A stretch of 64,000 nt of DNA, from assembly GCA_920105625.2 (NCBI GenBank), contig OV050030.1, forward strand, positions 28,514,516 through 28,578,515, written 5' to 3'. How positions within the stretch are numbered: position 1 is the first letter of the stretch; every line of letters starts with the position of its first letter. Of this stretch, positions 11,230-24,799 are shown one piece after another. Both the position numbers and the translations under genes were made by a program. Source of the stretch: Clusia tigrina. Its lineage: Eukaryota; Arthropoda; Insecta; Diptera; Clusiidae. Under the pieces are notes generated by a model that saw nothing but the letters and a program-made list of their open reading frames with translations, was not told the origin of the DNA and made no database searches.

Positions 11230-13035
11230 CTAAACTAAAAGTTGTGAATAATTTGACAAAATTCCTGCACAATGTCAGTTTACATTTGAATTTGAATTTA
11301 CACATTGGAATTTGAGTTGTTGTTTTTGTTGCTATATCTTTGAATTGTACCAGCAATTCTCACTACGACGCCAACGCATTTGCACCCAGCTGCATGCATA
11401 GCCTCATCCCATTCCAGCGAGTGTGAATATGTGTGGGTGTATTTATATGGCAGAGCATTTCCCATATACCCTAATGCCGTGTCGTCTTTGTCCCTTTTAG
11501 GGTTGCCAAGTGCATTTCCGCATCCGTTGTTGTGCACCAGCCATCATGTTCCTCGTCCTCCTACATATCCCGATGCTCGTCCTCTTTTTTGTTGGCGCAG
11601 TTGTCGTAGTCGTAGTCGTCGTTGCCGTTCTCGTCGTTGCCGTCGTTGTCATTGTTGTCGTTTGTATTGTCGTCTATTTCACAATTTGCATTTAATATCC
11701 TTGTGCGAATAATTTACAAATGCAATAAACGTAAATGCGTTTACGTATTTTACATTCGAATACGTTTACTACACCACCAAAATGGGAGACTCGTACAAGC
11801 GACACTGCATGCAAATACTTCACAACCAATACTTCACTTAACACAGCGTCCTTAGCATCCTCGGTATCCTCTGTATTCTCGGTATCCTCACGGCTTGCTT
11901 TGCGTAAAGTTTCTGTTCCATCTACACAAACAATTGCAGAGTAGTGTGATGATGTTCGCGCTTATCCTTTGGCATGTATTTTGTTGTTTGTTGGGGAGAA
12001 GCTGCTGCAAGCAATAAGCCTCTGCGGATATATTGAAAGTCACTCGATCTTGTACTCGTATTTATTTGTTTTTCCATCGAAGTTTACAACAGTGTTTAAG
12101 TCCATGCTTGTCAATGGGAATTTCAATTGCATATTGATAATATTTGAAAGGGCACTTTGGAGGGTCTAGAATGCCTTTCGAAACTCAAATGAGTTTTTGG
12201 AATGTTCATTCTGATTTTCATTCAGTTGTCGCAATAGGAGTGGAACTGTTTGGAAGAGATTGAATATATTTAAACAATAGAAAATATTTCAATATTCTGA
12301 GAGTTGACCACAATTATTCCAATATGTTCAGTAAGATAAGATTTTATTACTTGGCACTATGTTGACGCCCGACGTTCAAGGTTGATGGAGATTGATCGGA
12401 AGACAGCAGTATATTGTCATTTGTAAACAGTCACCGACTCCTCAATAAGGTGTTTTAAAGATTTTTGGAAAAAGTTAATTGGATTAGTGTGGAATTGGAT
12501 CTAATGGAATTCTTATTGAGTACTTAGTTAACCACTGAAAATATTCGAATTAATAATTCAATTACCTGTTAACATATTTAATGAGATTATATCAGCTCTA
12601 TTCGGGGAAGCGTATACGAGTATTTGAGTCTTATTTTTTTTAATATGCAGATCCAGTTTTATACGTTTCTGGGGGTAGGAATCATTAAAATATGTTAAAA
12701 ATGACCAATGAATGATCAAAAATGATCAATGGAACCGTAACTGTTATGTTTTTACTATCATTATTGTTTCCAAACAAAATGAGTATACACTATAATATTA
12801 AAATATTCATTTCAAATTAAGGTAGTTTGTGAAATGTTCTTCCATGGCAAATGGAAAAAGATTGACCAACAAAAATTTGAGAAATATTACAAAGAGTAAA
12901 TAGAAATAAAGGTGTTGTCATGTTGACAAACTTTTTTTTAACAGTTATCAACAATCTAGTGACTCCGAACCAGATGGCGTGCTCCAATACTCTGAAGGAA
13001 ATATACTGACAGAAGGAGATATTGCTCATTTTTAA
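11230..13035. other. Non-coding stretch with a GTC/GTT-rich tract
   Basis: The only notable content is an imperfect trinucleotide tract (GTC/GTT/GTA repeats, about 11595-11690), which produces low-complexity valine or arginine runs in spurious frames. A second small repeat of CTCGGTATCCTC lies at about 11855-11890. No gene is supported. Confidence 0.5.
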
Positions 13036-13041
13036 CAGTAG

Positions 13042-13089
13042 TGTGCCTGAGATCATATCAAAATATAGTGAGATATGATCCCAGGCACA
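13042..13089. repeat. Short inverted repeat (18-bp arms, 12-nt loop)
   Basis: The arm TGTGCCTGAGATCATATC at 13042-13059 is followed by a 12-nt A/T-rich loop and its complement at 13072-13089, with 17 of 18 positions paired. It sits in sequence without a gene. Confidence 0.85.
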
Positions 13090-13499
13090 ATGCTTTTAAA
13101 AATATGCGGTAACTCTTTGTCTCCGCCTACTTCCTTAAAGTGTGTTTAAAGCACATTGTTGGCATTGCCAAATCAAGGACAAATTATAAACAACCAAAAC
13201 ATTCCGGATGACAAAAGTTCACTTAAAATATATTAAAATATTGAGAAAGTGATTGAAGAAACACAAGTTTCAACGAGTAGTCCGCCAACAATATCGTCAA
13301 AGAAAACAAGCGCATGGACACCTCTGTCAACAGCTATAACTATAGTATTAAAAGCATGGCTAATTTCTTCTAAAGGTGAATACAGGAACAAATTTTGTTT
13401 AACTAATTTTATCTTTTGCCTTGTCAAAACTGAATTTTTAGAAAACTATGGTAAAAAAGAATATGCAAACAATTGGAATTTATGATTTATTTAATGAGA

Positions 13500-13860
13500 A
13501 TTTGTGGTTACTTTACTTACTTATGTGGCCTAATCACAGAATCTCCGAAGACAAACCGCTATCGGGTTACTGCCGAACTTAACAGCGCTCGCCAGGTGCC
13601 TCTGCTTTGTGCGCTTCTTCTAAAATCCACTATACTAAGCATCGTTAGGGTTTCTTCGACTTGATCCTTCCATCGGATGCATGGTACTCCTCTACGTCGT
13701 CGTGCAGAGGCTTTCGCTTCGAGCACCTTTCTCGCTGCAACTTCTTCGTTCATACGCACGACATGTCCAAGCTAGCACAGACGTTGTATAGTGATGCGTC
13801 TGATTATGTCAATATCTCGTGGATCATCCGAATACATTAGGCGTCACCGACACAAACAGG
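13500..13860 (-). mobile_element. LINE ORF2 C-terminal fragment
   Basis: The minus strand reads DDPRDIDIIRRITIQRL, then LGHVVRMNEEVAARKVLEAK, then RRRRGVPCIRWKDQVEETL and WRALLSSAV, ending near 13559. The RG(R/V)P-IRWKDQVEE...WR pattern is the common C-terminal end of several LINE reverse-transcriptase polyproteins. One stop interrupts the frame (near 13770). No RT catalytic region remains, so this is a short 3' remnant. The clade cannot be fixed from this piece. Confidence 0.7.
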
Positions 13861-13906
13861 ACAGCAGCTTTTACGTAGAGTTTATGGTTATAAATTTTTT
13901 ATTATG

Positions 13907-13962
13907 AAAATCAACAAATTGAGAGGAATGCAAAAAAGCATTCCTCTCAATTCGTTGATTTT
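13907..13962. repeat. Near-perfect hairpin (25-bp arms, A6 loop)
   Basis: Arm 1 is 13907-13931, the loop is six A residues (13932-13937), and arm 2 is 13938-13962. Twenty-four of 25 positions pair as Watson-Crick and the other is a wobble in one RNA orientation. It is flanked on both sides by copies of AGCAGCTTT (about 13864 and 13967). Confidence 0.9.
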
Positions 13963-13969
13963 GACCAGC

Positions 13970-16900
13970 AGCTTTATTGCACTTTGCCTATGTTTTATAA
14001 TTCAGAAGGTAAGGAATTCAACCTGTATCCACCCTTAACATAAATTCACCTTGAGAAGAATGCAATTCAAAAGCTGTACAATCTCTCGAAACCCATGATA
14101 ACTCGAATCATGACTATCCTGCTTGTGTACAGTTTATTTTTGACTAATGTCGAAGATCGGGAATAAATCCTCTACGGAGACTTGACGAAATAAATACCAA
14201 AAAAAATTTTAATACCATCAGCGCAAACGAAGAGTGTGAAATCTAATGTATACGAAATGTACTGAACCCTAATGAAATTTTTGTAAATAAAATTTCTCTC
14301 TACCTTCAATACACAATTAATTTGAAAAATAACCACTTTTTATATACCATATGTAGAACTTCCAACGACCAATCACTTAAGCTGTGCCCATGGCGATTCA
14401 AGAATTGGATTCAACTTCCACCAAACGTAATACTGCTCAAACTTTTTAACACCCAAATATCTAAATAAAACATTTCGAATTTTAAACACTCCCACAATGA
14501 TCATCAACAATTAATTTAGAAGTTTTTTGCGAAACGCTTTTAAGTGTGTTGAAGGCACTAAATTTGCTAAATTAATTGACAGACAGACACCGCTGGGAAT
14601 ATGAGCGAACACACACCAACACAGCTCGAGACAAATGAAAATAATGAACTCGTTTCAAGACAAAAAAAATATAAGAGAGCAAAAAATATAGAAAAACACA
14701 CAAATGAAACAAAGTGAGAACAAAATTGCACATGAGTTATATGCAAAAGTTAAGCAACTGTTGCTAAAACCAAAGTGCACATGCCTATGTCTGGGCATGT
14801 CAGAAAAGAAACAATAACTAAACTTGAGAATTTTTCTCTTCTGCGGGGAAACATTTAGGATAAAATTCGGTAAATTGTGATCATGTATCAGATTTTGGCA
14901 AAATTTGAAAGATTATACAAAACACCGAGAGCATAAAGAAAATTCAGGGTATTTCCTTGGAGAATTGTTTTGGCACGTGCATATATTAAATAGTTTTCAT
15001 GTAAACTGTTTGATATTTGGTTTTCCTGACCGTGCTTTATACACACGTTTAAACATTGAGAACGAATGACTTCAGATTTTTCAATTAAATATGTAATAAC
15101 AATTGCTGCATACTTTCAGGCTGCACGAAAGTAGCACTGAAAGTTCGCTCTGTAATGGCGGCACTGTTACTATAACACATTATTTATATTTCTTTATTTT
15201 ATAAATTTCAAAATATTTGTAAAATATATGACAGATTGGTAATTTTTTCACGCGTATATTGAAAGTCCTTTACAGAACTTGCGGAAATTTGGAAACATGC
15301 TTGACCACAATTTCGGTGCCCCAAACGAATAGGCTCTGTTCGAAAGCTTGTCTCCTGAAAAGAGTCTTGTACACCGCTAAAAATATTGACACTGTTCGTC
15401 AGACAACTGTGGAAGAAGGCAGTCACATATTTGGGTATTCTGGTCTGCAATAGAATCCAGTGCATAAACTCATTTACAATTGTTTACATAACAGTCACGT
15501 ATTCCCAATGATTGAATGACGGAACCAATATAGCAAAATTGGTTGATAAACTTTGAAGCGATCTGGAGTTATGCATATACGTAAATAGCAGGCATGGCAC
15601 TAACTTGCCCACAGTTCAGTGTTTTATACTGGCCCATATGAAATTTCGTCGATGAATCTAAAAGTCAATTAGGAAAATGTGTGAATTGTGGGCGTAGCAG
15701 TAAAACTATGTCGCCTCCCTTCTGTAGGTAGACTAGTTTAGAACACGGTCCTATAAAAATGTATTTATATACCACAAAATTGTCTATAAATTTCTTCTGG
15801 GCTTTAAGTTATAAGCGTGTGTTTTGAGCGTGGTAGTAAATATATAGGATCCAGCTGGTCTTATAAATTTTATCATTATATGATCAATTGAACCGAAATT
15901 AAATTTCTGGCAAAATGAGCTAATATATAATTAAATGGGGTGCTTACAATTGCATACATAGGATGTCATCGTCTAAATGGGTTTATCTAGATACCAGGAT
16001 CTTCTGAAAGTTTCATTAATAAACGATGTGAGAAAAAGGTGGTCATAGACAGAGGCATTAAAACCAAATCCACTCAGGAAGTAACGCAGATCATTTATAT
16101 AAATGCATGTCCCTACCTACCACGCCTGCTTATGGCTGTTACCAAACACCTCAGCATCACACATTTAGAATTCCCTTTTAAGTGCAAAGGGTATAAAAAA
16201 GGACCAAGAAGAAACACACACATTCACATAATGCCAACAAAGTGTCAAAGGAGCAATTGCTGAGTTCGGTGGCGAAACTGGCGTTGCTTAAAACTTTTTT
16301 ATCAAAAGAAAGAGAAAAGGATAACTGCGCCATGGCAACTCGTTACAATGCAGCACATAACAAGGGATATGTTATTTTTGCTGTTGTTGTTTAAAAGGAT
16401 AACAACAGCGAAACAAAACCAAACTTATTTGTTGGCGATGTTATTTGCAAGAATTTGAGAAACGGTAACAACGAGAAATGTACGGAAAGCCTTTTGGGTG
16501 AATTCAATTTTCGTTTATAACCAATTCCTTCATGGGACAGTTCAATTGCAGACGTGCGACAGTGTGTGCTCTAGCAAGGATGCGAACGATAACGGGTGAT
16601 TTTGTTGCAGAGAGTTTAAGCAATATAAATGGAAGTGTGGCCAGGATATTATTATTGACCTCTAATGTGCGCAAATACAGCCAGTACAGTTTTCCCCATT
16701 TTCCGTCGCAGTTCGGTGAAAGTGTCATCAATTCAGCATCATTTATCACAGGCTATTGTTATGAATAAAAAGTACAGACTAACGAGAGAGTTGGAGCAAA
16801 CACACGCAATCGAATAAAGTTGTCAACTCGATTTGCATACTGTCAGAGTGTGACATGACAGCAACAAGCAACGCAATCATTCTAAATTCAAAAGCAACAA

Positions 16901-19900
16901 AAAACCTTTAACTAAGTAACTATAGCCACACACAGTCACATATATATAGCCATACAAATACACCCACATAGACGTCTATTGTGCGTCATAGGAAAATTCT
17001 GCATCATCATTTATCTTAACAATTTCTCTCACTCAATCCATGAGCATCCTTTAAATTTTTATACACATTTGTATTTGTTCTTCTATTTGTATTCAGTTAT
17101 TTTTCTTGCGTAATCATGACTACACTCGCAACTTTGCATATCCTTCAGGAGAATAAGAAAAACAGGACATTTCCATTTTGACATGACACACTGCAAAAAC
17201 CGTGTCCTTTTTCTCGCAACCGGAAATGGTTTAAAAAGTGTGTACCGTTAACCTGGAGTGTCATTGTCATAGTGTGGAGCTCATGAATACGAAAACGATT
17301 TTCATACGGGCAAAGCGCATTGTCAAGTCAGTTTCATTATGCGGGGAGCGGGAGTAGACTGCAACGCAACAAATGCCTATTTTTTCTCCTATGCATCTTG
17401 AGTTGCATTATTTAATATTAGCTTTCTCTTTATCTTTCTAAGAAAAACGTGGCACTTCTGCATACTAATGACGATGAGCTGAGAGCTACTCTGTGGGAAA
17501 TATTCATAAAGACGTGGTATGACGCGGAAGTGATGACGGGGTCTATGACCTAATTGCCAGGAAAATTGCATTAGAATAAAGTGAAGCAAAAAATGCTAAG
17601 AGACAAGAGGATATACAATACAAAGTAGGATCATAATGAATGTTAACAGATCCGAGATATTCATAGAAAGAAAAAGGCTTGAACGTCGATTTATATAGTC
17701 CAGGTATATTACAAGAACTGTTGATGAAAATGAAGCCAGTGTTAATCCGACCACTATTTGATTTACTATTGGTACTATTTTTCAGGAACAGTGTCTTCTG
17801 ACTCTGATTATATTCTGAATGACTCCAAACTGTAAGGGCTTTCCCCAAATATACCTAAACCGAAGAATCTTGTTAGATTTCTATTTGGAAGATGGTAGAG
17901 CAATTCCCTATGTGGAGCAATTTTTGGAGTCTTTACCCATACACTCAAGGCATACTCGTATATAGTAAAACAATTTCGTCAGACAACCGTTGATATTCTC
18001 TCTGTGTTTCACCTAATCCCTTTGATAATCATTGGAAAACTGTGATGATAAATAAAGGAGTAAGCGTGCTTAATGTACCATTACGACTGTTGTATATAGT
18101 TATAGTTGATCTTTCATCTATATGTTTATTGTGGTTCTATCTTTAGAACTGACAAGTAAAAATTTTGATCTTACTTTTATACTTAATTCGAACAAAGGAG
18201 ATATCTTATAAACGATTTGCTGAGGTAGCATAATCTAGGTGCATAGTTTTGAGCAAGCCCTACAATGTAGATGCGGTCGCGACAGATACTCGCGCAGCAG
18301 CTTGGGCATGCTTTGCAATATTGTATACGTTGCATAGCAGTGGCAGCGGGAGAGTCTATGCTAGTGATCTCAAATGGATTGCCAACGTATAAAATAGAAT
18401 GTTGCTACTCCGCTGACACGACATATTTTGTAGGAAAGAATATGGATACAATTAGAGTGACCAGTCTGTTTGTTTACTAAATGAGGGTGACCAGTTCTTA
18501 TAGTTATATGACTATATTCAGTATCGAAGCAAGAAACGGGCGGGTAACTATCCAAAATTAGGATTCTCTGCGTAATTTATACACTACATTGATAATTCTT
18601 CAAAAGCTGGAACTACTCAATCCTTATAAGGTTTGAATATCAAAAATAATTGTATTAAATAATATGAGTGGGAAAATGTTCCAAATTAATGACAACAAAC
18701 AATGAAGTAAATAAGAATGTTGCAAGCAAAGATGTCATCTTAATTTATCGTCGTTTCATAGTTAAGTTTCTTCATAATTAAGTTTGGTCCTAGCAGTAAC
18801 AAATAATGATGGATGTAAGAAATATAGAGTCAGACGTTGGAATACTTCCACTGTTTCCATCATTCGATCTCAAAAACATACCAAAATTACTTACGTGCTC
18901 GTCGGTTTTGAAGACTGGAAATGTATCCTTATGTAATAGTATTTACTTCGTTAGTCCATAGCCGGTATACTCGTATACGTTGCCCACTATGTCAACTTGA
19001 ATAATCTAAACTAATCCTGGCCGTTCAAAACTGAATTTATTTGCAAATTTACTCTGAATTAAATATATACTGAGGTCATCAAGTAAGTTTCGTAATTTGA
19101 CACGTGTCCTATAAAATATTCAGAGATATATTAAAAACAAAACTGATGAAATTCCAAGACGTTCTTGGTTCTTGGGACCCCAGTGGAAACAATTATTAAT
19201 TTAACTAACTTTATAAATTATTAATAACAAAAAAATAACATAAAAATCGAACAGCACTTTAATTGGAGCAATTCAATGATCCTAGTATAAAAATGAGAAG
19301 ATCATACTTTGTGGAAATCAAAATAAACCTCCCAGGACACTAACATACATACACCTGAACATCCAAAATTGTCACCATACAAAATTCTGTTAGCAACAAG
19401 TACTAAAGGCAAAAATTTAATGAAAACAATTCTCACAAAAATAGACGCAAATTATGAACTTAAAAGTAAACTGTATTAAACTGCAAATTAGATTTTCATG
19501 TTTCTCTGTACACCGTACAAAGTAAATGTCAACTTCTCGTATGTGCTGGAGCTAAAAACTCCAAAGGTGAGGCACACTTCTGTCATTCAAAATATCCCGT
19601 GGAGGATACCACCCACTCTCCCACATATCAAAAAATTTGCAAATGCAAGTCGAACTTTACGAGGTACATGCAGTACATTTACTTGTTGTCAGCTTAAAAG
19701 CATAAAACTCAAAATGTGACAAAAACTATTCGACATTTCCCTACTCCACATCCAGGGCCAGTCATACGCTCCCAAGCACACACACACTCACGCACACCTT
19801 AAACTAGATTCGTGCGTTTTATGAGCGACCCAGAATTTGAGGAAATACTCGTATTACTGTATGACAAGTGGAGGCATTACTCATCTATCCAAATGTACGC

Positions 19901-20340
19901 TCAAGGAAAGAAGCTTTAAAACTTTTAGTAGAACATTTTGCACTATCACACACAAGCACATCGGGGACACTCACAGACACACTCTCCCATAAAAGTGAGA
20001 ACTTTATGTATTAAAATAGATGAAATGCCGTAAAACAATGACATTTTTTGTATAAACATGAGTGAGAGTTAGCGCTGGTTTAAAGGGGATTGAAGGGTTC
20101 AGATCCCTCCTCTTACCTGTCCGCATTTATTAATATTTCATAAAGGAGAACACATAATATTGTAAAATAAAGAGCAAAAAGCATTATACCATATCTCATT
20201 GGAGTACTTGATATAGTAATATATCTTGACATTTCAATTGCTCTTGAACTTCTGTCATTATTTAAGTGTGTGTTCTCCAATTTTCACATGTAAGACCTCT
20301 AAGATGTCTTTGACGGAAAAAAGGAAGATTACTTTATAGC
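13970..20340. other. Long non-coding stretch, no supported gene
   Basis: More than 6 kb of AT-rich sequence with only short ORFs. The frame at 16749-16504 (minus) contains one leucine-rich-repeat-like run, discussed under rejected items. No tRNA, transposon domain or tandem array was recognised. It could be intergenic or a large intron. Confidence 0.45.
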
Positions 20341-20345
20341 CGCAT

Positions 20346-20665
20346 TGCACTCAAGGTTGTTCCTTCAGGTAAAGAACCAAATTACATATTGACGCTCCTT
20401 CTAAGAGTCCTAAACATATCTTGGTCGAGAAAATTGTGGATTTATATAAATCAACATTATAGTCAAGGTTGTTCCTTCAGATAAAGAACCAAATTACATA
20501 TTGACGCTCCTTCTAAGAGTCCTAGACATATCCATTGAAGCGTCTTGGTTGAAACAATTCCCGATTTATATAAATTAACATTGTACTCAACCTTCCTTCA
20601 GACAACAAGAACAATAAATTTTAATATTGACACTCCTTATAAGAATCCTCACACATCCCTAGAGA
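20346..20665. repeat. Tandem repeat, about 112-123 bp x 3
   Basis: Three successive units begin at about 20348, 20460 and 20583, each with a CTCAAGGTTGTTCCTTCAG-like start. Each then has ACATATTGACGCTCCTTCTA and a GAGTCCTA-ACATATC segment. The first two are very similar; the third is more diverged and partly truncated. Confidence 0.85.
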
Positions 20666-20669
20666 TCAA

Positions 20670-23130
20670 AGACTATTAAAGAATTCAGGTTTTAGTTTCC
20701 ACAGCAGAAACATGACCGATTCATCCTTTATAGTCGTAATTGAAATATGAAGATTAATTCAAATTTACTTTGTTTTCGACATAAATCCTTCAATTGAAGA
20801 GCACGTTTCCAATAATAGCAATTATACTAATAATTCTACGAACGAAGCCTGTTTAAATAATATTCAATCAATTGAAATTTATGTAGTAAAATAACCATAA
20901 AAAATAATTATGTATAAAATATAATAAATTTCAAAACCCCTTTTGAAAACTCCACCACTGGCAAGAGTATATAATTGTTATTATTAAGGAACCCAGCAGA
21001 CAATTTGCTAATACCGTATCCTGAGCCAAATTTGCTACAACTGATTCTGATTGCATTCAATACTAATGTAGTCACTGAAGAACACCAAGTCTCTTCTTCT
21101 TGTAGAAATCAAAAGGGATATAGTCAAATGATTTACGGAAGAAATCATTTTAATCAAGATATATTTTATTTGCTAGTCTATGGAATTTTCTTGTATATGG
21201 AAGACCAACAAAAAACTTATCAAAATCGATAAATTAACTAATTGGGATTGTGTCACGACTTAAAAAGGACCACGAGACCCAGACAGATTTTTGATTTGGT
21301 TTGAGCATATAGTACGGACTTTTTGTATATAAACAAATATGGATCTACACAGAACTGTCAGCTTTTTAACGAATTAAATTATTTTCCCCACTTATCATAG
21401 TGAACTCACAATAGATGTTTCAGGTCGCGGTGTATAGCACCCTTAAATAAATTTAATCTTACCATAGTAAATCCAATACTTCTTTATTTTGAATTAATAC
21501 TTATACATAATTCCATGCCTTGGAAGGCATCCTCAGGAAATCAAATTTAATGCTTTGTCTAAAGAAAAGAGCGGAAAACCTAGTTTAACATAATGGTACG
21601 TAAATATCGAGTTTGGAAAATCTGGCACCTGCGAACAGCACGTAGCCAACTCACTCCAGCCATTTCCTGGTGGGGCTGTGACCTCTGTTATGTGTGTATG
21701 TAGGTGTGAGTGTATCTAAGTGTTCTGTAATTTATTATACGCACTTGAAAATGTTTGATATGCACGTGTGTGTCTTTCAAATGGACATTTTTGCATGTCA
21801 TGCTTGTAAATAAGTACTCATACAGGTATTCAAGTCCATGGGTAAGAGAAGCCACTGGGTGAATACGCATGTGAATGACACAATAAACGTATAAGTTAGG
21901 TACGAGTTTGTGTCGTCCTTTCAACTAAGTTGACTTTTGTGTAATATAATAAAAAAATTTAATGGCTAATTTTAGAACTCACTATAAAAGTTGCATTTAA
22001 CCAGAGAACTGATTTAGGACTGAATTTAATTTAACGCGAATGTTTAGAAGCAGTTCATAGTGAAATAGTTATTTCGTTGGATATTTTAAGAGAGCTTTTC
22101 ATGGATCATAGTATTGTAGCCGTAAAATATTTCTCAGCAATCTAAAGTGAGCAAAAGTTTTCATCTATCACTGCCAAAGTAATTCGAATTCTATCTGAAA
22201 GTACTCCAAAGTGTATATTCGTATTTTAGCACCAACTTTCTTGTTGAAACTTACCAAAAAGATTTCCTTGAAATTGTTCACAAGCAGCATTTTTGTGTAC
22301 TTATAACAAATAGGTTGACTCTAAACTCCAAACGTGCCTTAAACTGAAATGTGAAAGTACTATAAATATGATTAACAATAGTAGCAGCGATCACATTTTT
22401 CTTATATTACATTGATAAGAAAGGAAAACACTGTTTCTGACCAAAGGAAGGATGCGCTAATGTTTCCACGTACAGGTTTACGGAATAGCGGAAAATATAC
22501 GAAAAATTTTCTAAACAATGAATACAATCACTCTCAACAAAATTTAAGTCTATAACACTCTTATCATCTCTGTTAGTCTGCTAACGTTACATCAAATCCT
22601 CTATTTATTTATTGGGGCTGCTCTTAAGGCCATTGCACTGTAGTCAGGAACTATATTGTTTAATGCAAAAGAGATATTATCATTAATGACCCGTTGTTTA
22701 TTAGTCACTTTTTATAACTTGTTGTATATGAACTCTTCATTAACAACTTATCAGTGATACATTTTTAATAGCATTTTAACATTTTTTCATGTTTAGCTAT
22801 GATGACAAAAGTACTATTACGAGCTTCAATATACTAATATAAGTTTTTCCACTAACTCTTCTATTCATTGCTTCAAAAACTTGAGAAACTTGTTAATTTT
22901 CGCATTCATTCATATTATGCATCCAGAGTCTTTTCTTGATCCAACTTACTAATTTATTGATTTAATAGAACAGGAATTCACAACACCCAAGGATTCAGAT
23001 TTAATTATAATACTTATTATTAATCATGTCGTAGCCCAGCGATCCAAGAAATTCCCACGAACATTTTCTTATACTGTTCTCACAGCAAGAAGGAAATCGT
23101 TCTAAATATGTTGTGAGTTCATCCCAGAAT
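20670..23130. other. Non-coding stretch, no supported gene
   Basis: AT-rich sequence with short ORFs only. The frame at 20975-21232 has no recognisable motif. No structured element stands out. Confidence 0.45.
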
Positions 23131-23139
23131 ACCTGTGGA

Positions 23140-24790
23140 CAAGCTCCAATTAAACATTATCAAGAAATCCTTCTGGGGTTTAAGTGGCTGCCTCCAGGGC
23201 ACAGTTAATCGGCCAGAAGACAGTTTTTTAAGATCAGATTGTAATAAGAGTCGGCACTAGTCACCAAGTCACTGCGGCCAAATATACCTATTATGACACA
23301 TTGTATAGTTACAAATACTCCCAAAATCTAGTATTCATTAAGAATTCTGAGATTTCTTTAGGAGATTGTCCGTAATATCTGATGGTTCTACGAAATGATT
23401 ACCTAAGTGATGTCGCCGGGTACATATTAGACCATTACAGTGACAAAGCAGAAGTTTTTAGTAATCCTCATATTGTATAGGTGTTTCATTACTCCACAGT
23501 GCCCGTGACCGAGTCAAGCTCAGTATATCAATAGTTCTCTTGAGATATTGTAATGGTATGAAAGTTTTAGCCAACCTAATATCTTTTGTCTCCGTCCAAT
23601 ATTGGTGCAATTTTATTCCAAGTCATTCCTTAATTTCGTATTTAGTGAAGCTCCAAGGTAGCCCACAGAATCCTTCAGGTCCAGTAAAGCCACTGGCTGC
23701 CTCTTTTCTAGCGAGTTTATCTGTCTCGTCGTTCCCCAAGTGCCCACTATGCCCTGGCATCCATATCATATGAACTCTGTTTTTTATGCTAGTATCTTCA
23801 ATAGAAGTAAGCAATCCCAAGCTCGTTTGGATTTAATTTCTAACGCTGCCTTACTCTGTGTGTGAATATAGATGTGATAATTGGTTGTGTTACTTTCAAG
23901 CTCTTCTCTTAAGAAAATGTTCTATTGCATAAATTTCCGCTTGAAAAACTGAGTTTTCTTGGTCCATACTAAAAATTCGCCTTCTTGTTCATTCAAACAC
24001 TCCTACTCGAGCACCTTCATCCATTTTTGAGCCATCTGTGTACCATACATGAGACAGAATTCCAGGTCTAGGTCTATTCTATTCCCAATTAAACCTGCCC
24101 GGGAATGTTATCTTGAAAATACGTTGGAAGTTATATCTGATCTTGCAGAAGTCGCTTAGAGTTAAAAAATTGTTTGCTCGTTTCTATCCCTTCTCTAATT
24201 TATTCTTCATCTTCTAAGATGAGCATTGCCGCAAATTGCAAAGCTTCTTCTTTAATAAATAAATGAAACGAAAAAAGATTTAGCAAGACCTCAAGAGCGG
24301 CAGTCGGAGTAGACTTCATAGCCACTGTTACAGGCTAGTCTTTGTACTCTGTTGATCCTCTCCCGAAATTTAACTTTATCTAGCTTCTTGCACCAAACCC
24401 GTGCCGCATAGACTTGTAATTGCTGTGTACAGCCACAGTGACATCTTCGGATTTAGTCTCCAACTTTTCCCACTCAACTTTTGCTGGTCCATATTATGGC
24501 CCTAACCTTATTTATGGTTCTGATTGAATGACTACTCCAAAGCAGCTTGTCATCAAGGTTTATATCAAAGTAATTAACTTCTCTTGAGAAAGCAATTCTT
24601 TTACATGAAATGGAAGATTATCTGAAGTTGTCCCTAAGCCTTTTCCTAGTGAAAATAACAATGCAGGTTTGTTTGGGACAGTCTTAGTTCATGTGGAGCC
24701 CATTTGTGAGATTTTTAAGATCCACCAATTTCTCTGCTCAAATAATCTCTGGCATATATTTCTATACCCTGTTTGAAAGTTGGAGGTCTA
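23140..24790 (-). mobile_element. Degenerate RNase H-bearing LINE
   Basis: Read on the minus strand from about 24700. There are RT-connection fragments (KGLGTTSDNLPFHVKE; TPTAALEVLLNLFSF at about 24280). The RNase H domain follows at about 24050-23620, with VWYTDGSKMDEGARVGVFER, VFQAEIYAIEHFLKRELE and MIWMPGHSGHLGNDETDKLA. After GFTGPEGFCGLPW (about 23680) come scrambled pieces of the C-terminal region (LCHCNGLICTRRHHLGNHFV). The GFTGPE(G/T)FCG signature is also close to the element between the OBP genes (GTVFIGPETFCG), so the two are probably related families. Stops and frameshifts throughout make it non-functional. The 5' limit is unclear. Confidence 0.8.
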
Positions 24791-24799
24791 CTTCCTTAT

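Noticed and set aside
16504..16749. Minus-strand ORF with a leucine-rich-repeat-like run (LRTLEVNNNILATLPFILLKL pattern)
   Set aside because: Only one repeat fits the pattern. No second repeat is adjacent, no splice-supported context is visible, and the opposite strand is equally open, so it is most likely chance.
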